Positions 56,978 through 64,000 of a stretch of 64,000 bases of DNA are shown here, piece after piece. Position 1 is the stretch's first letter; each line of letters opens with the position of its first letter. The position numbers and the translations under genes are program-made. This stretch comes from Agrilactobacillus yilanensis (lineage in GTDB: Bacteria > Bacillota > Bacilli > Lactobacillales > Lactobacillaceae). The DNA lies in contig NZ_RHOY01000001.1 in NCBI RefSeq assembly GCF_003946725.1, positions 186,001 through 250,000 of the forward strand, read 5' to 3'. A model generated the notes under the pieces. That model saw only the letters and a program-made list of their open reading frames with translations. It ran no database searches and had not been told where the DNA came from.

Positions 56978-57493
56978 ATCCGACTTCAAAAAACTATAAA
57001 TGGCAATGTCTTCATACTGGCCGTCAACCACTAAAAAGGCCCGTAAAATACCTTCTAATTGAAATCCCAGTCGTTCAGCAACTTGGCGGCTGGGATTATT
57101 TGTGGCCGCAAGTCTGATTTCCAGTCGATTTAAATGTAATTCTTCAAATAAAATCTTTACCAGCACTGACACACAAGCCGTCATAATTCCTTGATGTTGA
57201 TAGTCACGGTCTAACCAGTAGCCAAACTCACCCCGTCGGTTTTTGGTGTCAATGTTATGCAAATCTAAGCTGCCCACCACTTCATCATCCACCAAAATCA
57301 CCGTATTATAAGCCTGACCAATAATTTCTTTGGCCAGCCGATCTCTAACAAAATCCGTCATATCTTCTGGCAGCATGTGCCCATATTCTGGCAGCGCTGC
57401 TCGATTCTTTTGAATCAGCGCATAAAGCGGCTGGGCATCTCGGATACTAAGCTTGCGTAATTTTACGTGTTCATTCACCACTGCTTGAAACAT
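56969..57493 (-). CDS. GNAT family N-acetyltransferase (RimJ/RimL type)
   Basis: About 174 residues. RKLSIRDAQPLYALI at the start, GEFGYWLDRDYQHQGIMTACV for acetyl-CoA binding (GxxG region slightly degenerate), and RLAATNNPSRQVAERLGF near the end, as in ribosomal-protein-serine acetyltransferases (YdaF-like). The ATG at 57493 has AAGGGGG six bases upstream. The target is unknown. Confidence 0.85.
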   Translation of the reverse strand: MFQAVVNEHVKLRKLSIRDAQPLYALIQKNRAALPEYGHMLPEDMTDFVRDRLAKEIIGQAYNTVILVDDEVVGSLDLHNIDTKNRRGEFGYWLDRDYQHQGIMTACVSVLVKILFEELHLNRLEIRLAATNNPSRQVAERLGFQLEGILRAFLVVDGQYEDIAIYSFLKSDLT

Positions 57494-57694
57494 ACTATGC
57501 CCCCTTTTTAAACTAAAATGTACAGTAACAGTGTACCTTAGATGCACAAAGGGTGTCATCTCTAAATTATGACTCGCTATTTTAAAATTAATATCCGTTT
57601 TTAAGTGCAACGCAAATCAAATCAGCCCTCAAATACCAACTTCGCACTATAATCAAAGAACAATTTAAGTAAATAATTTATTTTAATTCGTTTT

Positions 57695-57723
57695 TTGCGT
57701 TAAACCTAAAAAATGTGTATAAT
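57695..57723 (+). promoter_or_regulatory. rpmG promoter
   Basis: TTGCGT (57695-57700), 17-base spacer, TATAAT (57718-57723). Strong -10. The leader before the GTG start is about 67 bases. The rest of 57494-57694 shows nothing recognisable. Confidence 0.65.
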
Positions 57724-57796
57724 AGGCGTATTGACTTTTTCCAAAAATCATGTAGATTTTTAAGGGTAACGAATATAATAAAGGAGCGAATTTAAA

Positions 57797-57946
57797 GTGC
57801 GTAATAACATCATCTTAGAACATAAAGAATCCGGCGAACGTTTATATTTAACTTCTAAAAACAAACGTAACACACCAGATCGTTTATCTTTACGTAAGTA
57901 TTCTCCAAAACTACGTAAACACGTCATCTTTACTGAAACTAAATAA
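57797..57946 (+). CDS. rpmG: 50S ribosomal protein L33, cysteine-free form
   Basis: 49 residues, GTG start with AAGGAG upstream. The sequence [20 protein letters not shown] followed by a conserved [19 protein letters not shown] (split here) is L33, but both CxxC pairs of the zinc-binding form are replaced (ESGER and SPKLRK). C-minus L33 paralogues commonly replace the zinc form when zinc is scarce. A terminator follows at once. Confidence 0.95.
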   Translation: MRNNIILEHKESGERLYLTSKNKRNTPDRLSLRKYSPKLRKHVIFTETK

Positions 57947-57958
57947 TTTCAGTTTTGA

Positions 57959-58003
57959 CTTAAAAAGGCCGTTCAGAATTTTTATTCTGGACTGGCCTTT
58001 TTT
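57959..58003 (+). terminator. rpmG terminator (bidirectional)
   Basis: AAAAAGGCC-TTCAGAAT pairs with ATTCTGGA-GGCCTTTTT, followed by T-run. It also sits just after the stop of the small membrane protein gene on the other strand. Confidence 0.88.
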
Positions 58004-58163
58004 AATTTGACTTTATAAAAATATACCACCCTAAACAACTGACATAAATCAAAGCCACAATACCCACAAACTTTAGCCGATCGCCAATAAACACAAACAA
58101 TGCCGGCCCCACAACAATAAACAAATAACTGATTTCTAAAATTAATTTTTGTCTTGGCTTCAT
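58002..58163 (-). CDS. Small two-helix membrane protein (53 residues)
   Basis: Begins MKPRQKLILEISYLFIVVG and ends KSN. Two hydrophobic helices (about 8-27 and 31-49) are separated by GDRLK. An AAAGAGG site lies 11 bases before the ATG. It is convergent with rpmG and shares its terminator region. No family recognised; could be a hidden small membrane protein. Supported by the length of the open frame, codon use and ribosome site, not by known homology. Confidence 0.55.
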   Translation of the reverse strand: MKPRQKLILEISYLFIVVGPALFVFIGDRLKFVGIVALIYVSCLGWYIFIKSN

Positions 58164-58270
58164 TAATTAAGTAGCCTCTTTAGCACAAAAAATAGCTGTT
58201 ATTTTTATTTTTAAATTAGCTATACCACGAATTATAAAAAATAGAAATCAAATTGTTCGCAAGTTTTCCC

Positions 58271-58398
58271 AAAAAAGATGATAATTAAAAACACTGTAAA
58301 AAGTGTCTTAATTATCATCTTTTTTGTTAAAAACCCTTTCATTATGATTACGAAAGGACTAAACTCTAGGTGACTAAAAGTTTTTTGCTCACCTAAAA
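58271..58398. promoter_or_regulatory. Hairpins upstream of the carbonic anhydrase gene
   Basis: A very strong hairpin at 58271-58325 (AAAAAAGATGATAATTAA against its complement, inner ACACT/AGTGT) with A/T-runs on both sides looks like a bidirectional terminator. A second, TAGGTGA with TCACCTA (58368-58398), lies 20 bases before the start codon and has no T-run, so it may sit in the leader. No other feature is seen in this gap. Confidence 0.55.
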
Positions 58399-58418
58399 AA
58401 AAATAAGGAGTTCAAAAA

Positions 58419-59036
58419 ATGTATCGTTATGACGCCCAACAAAATTGGTCGCATATCAGCGGTCAACAGCAATCCCCCATCAACATTACAACACATCACC
58501 GTCAGCTGATTGCTACTCGGCCGACGTTTACCACTTATCAGTTAACCAAAATTCAAAATCTTGGTTTTAAACTGTCCCTCAGCGGCCACGGGCAAGCGAC
58601 TTTACAACAGCGCCCAGGCCAATGGCAGGAATTGCATTTCCATTATCCCAGTGAGCATCACTTTGACGACCAAGCCGCTGCCTTAGAAGCCCATTTTGTC
58701 CATCAGTTTAAAAACGGCCAAAAAGCAGTTGTTGGTGTTTTATTTCAATTGGGTGCCCCAAATCCGGTGCTGCAGCAAATTTTAACCCAAGTTCCTCCCC
58801 AGGCGCAAAGTCAAACCACTGCGATCACGGTTACGGATTGGTTGACAAACACTGCTTATTATCATTATATGGGCTCTTTAACTACGCCGCCAATTATTGA
58901 AGGCATTGAATGGTACTTGGCGCAACAGCTGCAGACCGTTAGTCCCCAGCAATTAACCCAGTTTCAACAATTTTTTGCCAAAAATAATCGCGATATCCAG
59001 CCGTTAAATGACCGGGCCATTTTTAAGCTAGATTAA
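58419..59036 (+). CDS. Alpha-class carbonic anhydrase
   Basis: 205 residues. QQSPINI near the N-terminus, zinc ligands in LHFHYPSEH (two His) and EAHFVH (third His), and SLTTPPIIEG near the C-terminus define the alpha class. No signal peptide, so it appears cytoplasmic, while most bacterial alpha enzymes are exported. AAGGAG lies upstream. Hydrates CO2 to bicarbonate. The 3' end overlaps the HD-domain gene by 9 bases. Confidence 0.88.
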   Translation: MYRYDAQQNWSHISGQQQSPINITTHHRQLIATRPTFTTYQLTKIQNLGFKLSLSGHGQATLQQRPGQWQELHFHYPSEHHFDDQAAALEAHFVHQFKNGQKAVVGVLFQLGAPNPVLQQILTQVPPQAQSQTTAITVTDWLTNTAYYHYMGSLTTPPIIEGIEWYLAQQLQTVSPQQLTQFQQFFAKNNRDIQPLNDRAIFKLD

Positions 59037-59831
59037 GCCGTTAAAGCCGGCACTAATCCGCAACATACGCCGGGCCGCTGTGGTCCGTAAATAATGCACA
59101 TCCAAATTACCTTTAAAGCGTAAACGATCTAGGGCATCACAGTCTTTAAACAAGTGCAAAAGCCGTAACCGGCGCTGGGCTGCCCGATCGTTGTAGCGTT
59201 CTTTGAAATCGGTTTCAGCTTGGGTATCTTCCAAGCTGTGATACCGCATCAAATCCAGCATCACCCGAACATCATTGGCCCGTAGTTCCGGCATTGGATA
59301 GTTACTTTGTGAATTCAAGAGCACCATTGATTGTAACGTAAACGCTTCTGTGAATGTTTCGATCGGTACGGCTTCACTTAAATGGTAATGGTCATACAAC
59401 CGGGCCACGCTTTGTGCGCCATGATCCGGTGCAACGTCCGCATTCACCCGCCCAATATCGTGGAAACAGGCGGTTAATAATAAAATCAAGGCATCTTTTT
59501 CATCTAATTGTTCAATACTATTCATAATGGCACAAAAATGCAGCACGTGTTGGACATGCCGTAAGCTGTGGTTGCGGATTTTATTTTTATGCCAGAAATC
59601 AAAAATACGATCATCCTGCAAAAAATATTGATTCAACGCCACATCCCATTGCCATTGAGGCTCTGAACGCAACTGCGTTAAAAAGGTTTGATCGTATTGT
59701 ACATAAGTTACAGGTTCGCCGGAATCAATCTTACAATCAAAGGCTTTTAGACCATCAGAAGTTAACCATTCTATCGGTTTAATGCCGTCATCAGTCCAAC
59801 TTTGGTGGGCAGCACAAAATAATTCTGTCAT
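59028..59831 (-). CDS. HD-domain phosphohydrolase family protein
   Basis: 267 residues. HD superfamily metal site: NHSLRHVQHV (first His), CFHDIGR (His-Asp pair near residue 127) and a later Asp in FKDCDALDRLR. The N-terminal ~60 residues are outside the HD domain. Substrate unknown; HD proteins hydrolyse nucleotides or signalling molecules. Its 3' end overlaps the convergent carbonic anhydrase gene. Confidence 0.82.
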   Translation of the reverse strand: MTELFCAAHQSWTDDGIKPIEWLTSDGLKAFDCKIDSGEPVTYVQYDQTFLTQLRSEPQWQWDVALNQYFLQDDRIFDFWHKNKIRNHSLRHVQHVLHFCAIMNSIEQLDEKDALILLLTACFHDIGRVNADVAPDHGAQSVARLYDHYHLSEAVPIETFTEAFTLQSMVLLNSQSNYPMPELRANDVRVMLDLMRYHSLEDTQAETDFKERYNDRAAQRRLRLLHLFKDCDALDRLRFKGNLDVHYLRTTAARRMLRISAGFNGLI

Positions 59832-59846
59832 TTTTAACGCTCCTTA

Positions 59847-59875
59847 TTGTTTTTAATTTAGTTACATGGTATCAT
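59847..59875 (+). promoter_or_regulatory. Candidate promoter of the zinc exporter gene
   Basis: TTGTTT (59847-59852), 17-base spacer, TATCAT (59870-59875). The predicted start point falls at the palindrome at 59884-59907. Confidence 0.5.
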
Positions 59876-59883
59876 CAGTATAT

Positions 59884-59907
59884 ACATATGAGCAAACATT
59901 CATATGT
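59884..59907. promoter_or_regulatory. CzrA/SmtB-type (ArsR family) operator
   Basis: ACATATGA and TCATATGT form a perfect 8-bp inverted repeat around an 8-base spacer, giving the TGA...TCA spacing typical of CzrA/SmtB zinc-responsive operators. It lies between the promoter and the ribosome site of the CDF exporter gene. The repressor gene is not in this window. Confidence 0.7.
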
Positions 59908-59922
59908 AAGAGGAGGCATATA

Positions 59923-60843
59923 ATGGAACATAGTCACGAACCACACACCCATGCACCACATAATCATAGTCATTCTGTAAAAATTAATAACGCATTTAAA
60001 ATCGGTATTTTTCTAAACCTTGCTTTTGTTCTCGTTGAAGGCGGTTTCGGATTTGCGGCGAATGCGGTTTCACTTGTGGCCGATGCCGGCCATAACTTAA
60101 GTGACGTCTTAGGCCTATTGGTTTCTTGGATCGCCATTGTCCTAAGCCGTAAATTGCGGACGAGTACTATGTCTTACGGATATAAGCGGTCATCTATTTT
60201 AGCCGCATTATTCAACGCCGTATTCTTACTCGCAGCCATTGCTATCATTGTTGTTGAGGCCATTCAACGGTTGCAAAATCCACAGCCCGTTGCCGAAAAC
60301 AGCATGATTATTGTGGCCACAATTGGGATTTTGATCAATGGTTTTACCGCTTTCTTATTCATGAAGGATCAAAAAGAAGATTTAAACGTCAAAGGTGCTT
60401 TCTTGCATATGGCCGCTGATACCGGTGTTTCCATCGGGGTTGTTTTAGCCGCTATTATTATGAAATTCACCGGCTGGCTCTGGTTAGATCCTGCATTTAG
60501 TTTGGTCATCGCCGTTGTCATTTTAATCGGAACTTGGGGTCTGTTGAGAGATTCTGTGAAACTTTCTTTAGACGCCGTTCCAGACAGTGTTGATTTAGAT
60601 GAAGTGCAGACTTTCATCAATGCACAGCCAACTGTAACGAGCAGCCATGACTTGCATGTCTGGGCGCTTAGTACGACTGAAAACGCATTGACGGTGCATA
60701 TCTGCCGCGATACAATGGCGGACAATAATGCCTTCATCAAGCAGTTAGATCACGATTTAACCGAGAACTTCAAGTTAAATCATACCACGATTCAAGTCGA
60801 AGATGGTCGAATCGTTAACGAATCTTGCGATAGCTGTATATAA
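59923..60843 (+). CDS. Cation diffusion facilitator zinc exporter (CzcD-like)
   Basis: About 306 residues from ATG 59923 (AGGAGG six bases upstream). His-rich N-terminus (EHSHEPHTHAPHNHSHS), six membrane helices with metal-site residues in VADAGHNLSDVLG and HMAADTGVS, and a C-terminal cytoplasmic domain ending with CDSCI. Exports zinc and possibly other divalent metals using proton exchange. Controlled by the upstream CzrA-type operator. Confidence 0.9.
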   Translation: MEHSHEPHTHAPHNHSHSVKINNAFKIGIFLNLAFVLVEGGFGFAANAVSLVADAGHNLSDVLGLLVSWIAIVLSRKLRTSTMSYGYKRSSILAALFNAVFLLAAIAIIVVEAIQRLQNPQPVAENSMIIVATIGILINGFTAFLFMKDQKEDLNVKGAFLHMAADTGVSIGVVLAAIIMKFTGWLWLDPAFSLVIAVVILIGTWGLLRDSVKLSLDAVPDSVDLDEVQTFINAQPTVTSSHDLHVWALSTTENALTVHICRDTMADNNAFIKQLDHDLTENFKLNHTTIQVEDGRIVNESCDSCI

Positions 60844-60864
60844 TTTCTTTTTCACCCCAGTTGA

Positions 60865-60898
60865 GACTAAGTCAAAAGCTATTTTTGACTTAGTTTCT
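60865..60898 (+). terminator. Terminator of the zinc exporter gene
   Basis: GAGACTAAGTCAAAA pairs with TTTTTGACTTAGTTTC (one G-U) around a short loop. Good stem and modest T content. Confidence 0.75.
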
Positions 60899-61115
60899 TC
60901 GTCTTTAGTCCTACATATTCTAAAAGTCTTCATTAAAAGAAAATAGGCACCTAACGCTCAGTGCTTTATTTGCCAAGTCCAAATTTATTGCGGTAGTTCT
61001 CATAAATGCATGATAGTGTAAAATCACGCTAGTTTGCGCGCTTTGTTTGCAAACAGCTGTAAAACCTTTTAAACTTATAGTAAGCACTAAAATTACATTT
61101 CGCGGAGGCTTTTTT

Positions 61116-61661
61116 ATGAATATCGCCCTAATTGGACCACATGGCGTTGGCAAGACAGTACTGGGCAAACCTGCCGCCAAAGCTACGAAGCTCACCTATT
61201 ATTCCCTGGATACGGCGCGCAGCCAGTATTTCATCAAATATGGCTATGATCCTAGACAGGCCGAACAATATATCCGACAAAACAATATGATTGCCCTATT
61301 CCAATATTGGAAGCCGTTTGCCATTCAGGCGATTCAAGAAATTATGCCCGCCAAAAATGATTGTCTTTTTGATTTAGGCGCTAGTTTTATCGTCTCCCCT
61401 ACTGTGGCAGAAATTGCAGAATTACAGAACTTGGCTAAAGTTAATAATACCAAATTAATCTTAGTTTTGCCCTCTGATAATTTAGAAATTTCTAAGCGGG
61501 TTTTAACGAAGCAAGGTATCTATAACGAACTAACGGAACACTTTTTAGATAACTATGAACACTATCAAATTACCGACCACATTTTCTTCACCGATGGCTA
61601 CACCACCGATGAAAATATTCAACGTTTAATTCGATTAATTCATCGGTTAAAGGCATTTTAA
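61116..61661 (+). CDS. P-loop NTPase, shikimate-kinase-like
   Basis: 181 residues with GPHGVGKTVLGK as the P-loop (residues 7-18). The small-kinase fold resembles shikimate kinase, with SLDTARSQYF in the position of the substrate Asp and a lid region around 120-150. The catalytic details do not clearly match AroK, so the substrate is uncertain. The ATG at 61116 has GGAGG seven bases upstream. Confidence 0.7.
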   Translation: MNIALIGPHGVGKTVLGKPAAKATKLTYYSLDTARSQYFIKYGYDPRQAEQYIRQNNMIALFQYWKPFAIQAIQEIMPAKNDCLFDLGASFIVSPTVAEIAELQNLAKVNNTKLILVLPSDNLEISKRVLTKQGIYNELTEHFLDNYEHYQITDHIFFTDGYTTDENIQRLIRLIHRLKAF

Positions 61662-61667
61662 TAAAGA

Positions 61668-61704
61668 GGCTAGATCAAAATTATTTTTGATCTAGCCTCT
61701 TTTT
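61668..61704 (+). terminator. Terminator of the P-loop NTPase gene
   Basis: AAGAGGCTAGATCAAAA pairs with TTTTGATCTAGCCTCTT followed by T-run. Strong. Confidence 0.9.
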
Positions 61705-61741
61705 ATAGTGATAAGCCAAAAGTGGATTTATGTTGGTTTTC

Positions 61742-62229
61742 TAAAACGCGTTCCAAGCTACTGACAATTTACATAACTACGCCTTACTCACAAGCCAAGT
61801 TCGGGCTTATGTCGTAAGTCTAGGTTATGCGCATTGTCAAAACCGTAGCTTGTCACGCTCTGGCTCTAAAACGCGTTCACCAACACTGATTTCTACATAT
61901 AACTACGCTTTGTTGCTAGTCGCAAGCGACTATCTGCCAAACCTAGGTTATATTGCGAAATCAACCCGTGTTGGTTCACGCTCTGCTTCTGAAACGCATT
62001 CACTAGAGCAAAGCGCTCACCTAACTACGAATCTCTTGCGTGTCTATCGACACCCTGCGAGATTCTAGGTTAGTACTCGAGGCTTTCCCGCTCTAGTTCA
62101 CGCTCTGGGTTTGAAACGCGTTCCAAAAGACTGATTTTTGCGCTTAGCTACGTCTAACTTGTAAGCAAAGCCCGCTCACGGCGTTAGCCTAGGCTATGCT
62201 CAAAATCAACCCGTCTTTTGTCACGCTCT
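61742..62229 (+). repeat. Tandem array of four structured repeat elements
   Basis: Units: U4 61742-61861, U3 61867-61984, U2 61991-62106, U1 62113-62229, period 122-125. Each starts AAACGC(G/A)TTC and ends TCACGCTCT. Conserved inner boxes are TARCTACG, (C/T)CTAGGYTA and AACCCG (TTCCCG in U2; AACCG in U4). The stems between them differ between units but are complementary within each: CAAAAGAC/GTCTTTTG in U1, CTAGAGC/GCTCTAG in U2, CCAACAC/GTGTTGG in U3, CAAGCTAC/GTAGCTTG in U4. The core pair TAGC/GCTA in U1 is TAAC/GTTA in U2-U4. No convincing coding sequence inside. Confidence 0.9.
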
Positions 62230-63069
62230 GCTTGTTTCAACGAGCCATTCGGTGTCGTAAGGGTCGCGGCCGCTACGTTCATTGGTGTCGATGGCTTCAA
62301 TTTTTGCCATTTCGTTTTTAGAGAGTTTAAAATCAAAGATTTCTATGTTTTCTTTTATTCGGTTTTCATGAATGGACTTTGGAATGACGATTTCATTGCG
62401 TTGTACATGCCAGCGCAAAACAACTTGGGCGACGGTTTTGTCATGGGCTTTGGCAATTTCCGTCAATACTGGATCTTCCAATAAGCCTGATTTACCTTGT
62501 CCTAAAGGGCCCCAAGCTTCATGATAAATACTGTGTTCTGTCAAAAATTTATTTAAGTCTTTTTGCTGGAAATAAGGATGGGTTTCTACTTGGTCTACCA
62601 TTGGTGTGATTGCGGTTTTAGACATCAAATCATTTAAATGTTCGATTTCAAAATTAGATACGCCAATCGCTCTTATTTTATTCAAGCCGTACAGTTCTTC
62701 CATTGCTTGCCAAGATTCAACATACCCCGGTGCCGGCCAATGAATTAAGTACAGATCCAAGTAATCTAGCTGCAAGCGCTGCAAAGTTTCATTAAATGCC
62801 TGCTTTGTTTCATCATAACCCCGCACAGAATTCCACAGCTTAGAGGTAATAAATAAATCGCTTCTAGGAATACCGCTTTCGGCAATGGCTTCGCCAACTA
62901 AGGCTTCGTTACCATAAAAAGCAGCGGTATCAATCATGCGATAGCCCGCATCCAAAGCCCATTTAACAGCATTTTTTACTTCTGTGGCCTTTGTGACTTT
63001 AAAAACGCCCAAACCTAATTGGGGCATGGACTTACCGTTCGCTAATAACACGTTTGGAATCTTTTGCAT
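62221..63069 (-). CDS. Aldo/keto reductase
   Basis: 282 residues, (alpha/beta)8 NADPH-dependent AKR. Catalytic tetrad region: DTAAFYGNE (Asp, Tyr), TSKLWN (Lys) and LIHWP (His); the cofactor region is VIPKSIHENRIKEN. It reduces small aldehydes or ketones, such as 2,5-diketogluconate or methylglyoxal. GGAGG lies 8 bases before the ATG. The last residues and stop codon (AGA GCG TGA) lie inside the end box of repeat unit U1. It overlaps the TM2 gene by 38 bases. Confidence 0.92.
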   Translation of the reverse strand: MQKIPNVLLANGKSMPQLGLGVFKVTKATEVKNAVKWALDAGYRMIDTAAFYGNEALVGEAIAESGIPRSDLFITSKLWNSVRGYDETKQAFNETLQRLQLDYLDLYLIHWPAPGYVESWQAMEELYGLNKIRAIGVSNFEIEHLNDLMSKTAITPMVDQVETHPYFQQKDLNKFLTEHSIYHEAWGPLGQGKSGLLEDPVLTEIAKAHDKTVAQVVLRWHVQRNEIVIPKSIHENRIKENIEIFDFKLSKNEMAKIEAIDTNERSGRDPYDTEWLVETSRA

Positions 63070-63427
63070 CTATAAAACCTCCATCTGAATTCGATTGTTG
63101 CTGGACATCTAACCAAATACGGTGATAAATATTGCGGTTTTCTGCTTGCCACCACCTTTTTAAAAACCAAAAGTCGTGGAGCATCCAGATTAAATTAATC
63201 ACCAATAATAAGTACCACGTAAACCAGCCTACTGCCAGGGCAAAGACAAAGCTTACAGACATGATAATACCCTTGGTGTAGTGTTTTAAGTAATAATGGT
63301 AGCCCCCAAATAAACCAGTGAGCACCCAAAGCCAATAAAGTTTTGCTTTACGGCGTTTTTGTTTTTTATACTTGCGTTTTAATGTGTACTGTTGATCAAG
63401 GGTCAACTTTTTTGTTTCTGATTTCAC
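63032..63427 (-). CDS. TM2-domain membrane protein
   Basis: About 131 residues from GTG 63427 (GAGGTG six bases upstream); earlier in-frame starts have no ribosome site. A basic N-terminal region (KRKYKKQKRRKAK) precedes the TM2 motif YWLWVLTGLFGGYHYYLKH (tyrosine, GxxGxHxYL) and a second hydrophobic pair. Function unknown. Followed by an overlapping aldo/keto reductase gene. Confidence 0.78.
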   Translation of the reverse strand: MKSETKKLTLDQQYTLKRKYKKQKRRKAKLYWLWVLTGLFGGYHYYLKHYTKGIIMSVSFVFALAVGWFTWYLLLVINLIWMLHDFWFLKRWWQAENRNIYHRIWLDVQQQSNSDGGFIDAKDSKRVISER

Positions 63428-63573
63428 AGACGCCACCTCATTAATTATTTTATCATATTGCTTATAATTATGTTGTCTGTAATTTAGTTTCACTTTATTA
63501 CCGCTGTCAGCGCTGATTCAATAGGTTTTATCAAAAATAAAAAAATTAATTTCCAGATTAGAGTAGTTATTAG

Positions 63574-63603
63574 TTGCTATTAAACTTGCTAGTGGGCTAC
63601 AAT
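63574..63603 (+). promoter_or_regulatory. Candidate cydA promoter
   Basis: TTGCTA (63574-63579), 18-base spacer, TACAAT (63598-63603), 57 bases before cydA. A TTTCACAA half-site near 63634 resembles half of a Rex box, but the other half is poor. Confidence 0.4.
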
Positions 63604-63660
63604 GATGTTAGTTACTAGAAATTATTACTGTTTCACAAACTATTTTAGGGGGGTTTTAAT

Positions 63661-64000
63661 ATGGCGTTGATGAGTATTGGCGTTTTATCGCTAGCCCGAT
63701 GGCAATTTGCGATGACAACAGTATTTCATTTCTTCTTTGTACCGTTTTCCATAGGGATGGCCTTTGTCGTGGCCCTCATGGAGACAATGTATGTTGTCAA
63801 GAAAAACGAAGTCTACAAGAAGATGGCGCAGTTTTGGGGTAAGATCTTCTTACTCAGTTTTGCTGTCGGTGTCGTCACAGGTATTATTCAAGAATTTCAA
63901 TTTGGGATGAACTGGTCTAATTATTCAAGATTCATGGGAGATATTTTTGGGGCCCCATTAGCAATTGAAGCCTTATTAGCGTTCTTCATGGAATCTGTCT
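63661..64000 (+). CDS. cydA: Cytochrome bd ubiquinol oxidase subunit I, N-terminal part
   Basis: First 113 codons before the window edge. AGGGGGG precedes the ATG. The start [22 protein letters not shown] contains the conserved His ligand region of CydA and is followed by [21 protein letters not shown] (split in motifs [11 protein letters not shown] and NWSNYS). Terminal oxidase reducing oxygen with quinol; in lactobacilli it allows respiration when heme and menaquinone are supplied. cydB and the cydCD transporter would be expected downstream. Confidence 0.95.
   Translation, partial: MALMSIGVLSLARWQFAMTTVFHFFFVPFSIGMAFVVALMETMYVVKKNEVYKKMAQFWGKIFLLSFAVGVVTGIIQEFQFGMNWSNYSRFMGDIFGAPLAIEALLAFFMESV

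Noticed and set aside
61850-62068. 72-residue open frame inside the repeat array
   Set aside because: It runs across unit boundaries, has no ribosome site, and its sequence is explained by the repeat boxes.
61742-62229. CRISPR array
   Set aside because: The period is regular (122-125) but the conserved parts are short boxes within hairpins and the variable parts are complementary within each unit. There is no constant 25-40 base repeat and no cas gene nearby.
63620-63645. Rex operator upstream of cydA
   Set aside because: Only one half-site (TTTCACAA) fits; the other half is poor.

Overview
The window is low-GC Gram-positive chromosomal DNA from a member of the Lactobacillaceae/Lactobacillales. 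Evidence includes the spx-mecA-coiA group, a glgBCDAP glycogen operon, an L-lysine-type MurE next to an aspartate racemase, rsmG-noc-parB-ychF-guaB synteny, and SLAP-like repeats on a GH25 lysozyme. The species cannot be named from the sequence. No rRNA, tRNA, insertion sequence, prophage or CRISPR array was seen.

Layout. 1-7.5 kb: competence and stress regulators (coiA 3' part missing at the window edge, mecA, spx), an MBL-fold hydrolase, a monooxygenase-like protein and a DUF975 membrane protein. 4.7-9.4 kb: a Bce-type module, with an ABC transporter divergent from its two-component system. 9.5-12.3 kb: nrdD-nrdG with two NrdR boxes. 12.5-22.7 kb: an LCP protein, pepF, a DUF960-like protein, a zinc/manganese ABC transporter, DUF488, a DNA glycosylase and murE-racD. 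22.7-32.7 kb: a six-gene glycogen operon. 33-36.2 kb: a D,D-carboxypeptidase with a VanRS-like two-component system. 36.5-46.2 kb: a tightly packed 11-gene operon (rhodanese, membrane protein, nucleoside hydrolase, two glycosyltransferase-fold enzymes, an unusual phosphotransferase, a YnjBCD-like ABC importer and a TVP38 protein) plus a secreted tandem rhodanese just upstream. 46.6-57.5 kb: GH25 lysozyme, lipoprotein, guaB, DUF1129, ychF, DUF951, parB, noc, rsmG, cvpA, gatD and a GNAT. 57.8-64 kb: a cysteine-free L33, a small membrane protein, an alpha-carbonic anhydrase, an HD protein, a CDF zinc exporter behind a CzrA-like operator, a P-loop kinase-like protein, a repeat array, an aldo/keto reductase, a TM2 protein and the start of cydA.

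The two most unusual things are these. (1) A family of ~117-120 bp structured elements: four tandem units at 61.74-62.23 kb, single copies at 15.67 and 36.33 kb, and a half copy at 20.37 kb. Short core boxes are conserved, while the stems between them differ from unit to unit yet remain complementary within most units, which is covariation-like evidence for a real hairpin. Several copies begin exactly at, or inside, the stop codon of a gene. (2) The 36.5-46.2 kb operon combines two transferase families known from selenium-associated loci with rhodaneses, a TVP38 protein and a YnjBCD-like importer. It has no assigned pathway that I can recognise.

Other noteworthy points: parA (soj) is absent between noc and parB, gatD has no adjacent murT, the DUF960-like gene has a possible ATT start, the guaB promoter lies inside the preceding terminator, and the metal-binding ABC protein lacks a lipobox cysteine.
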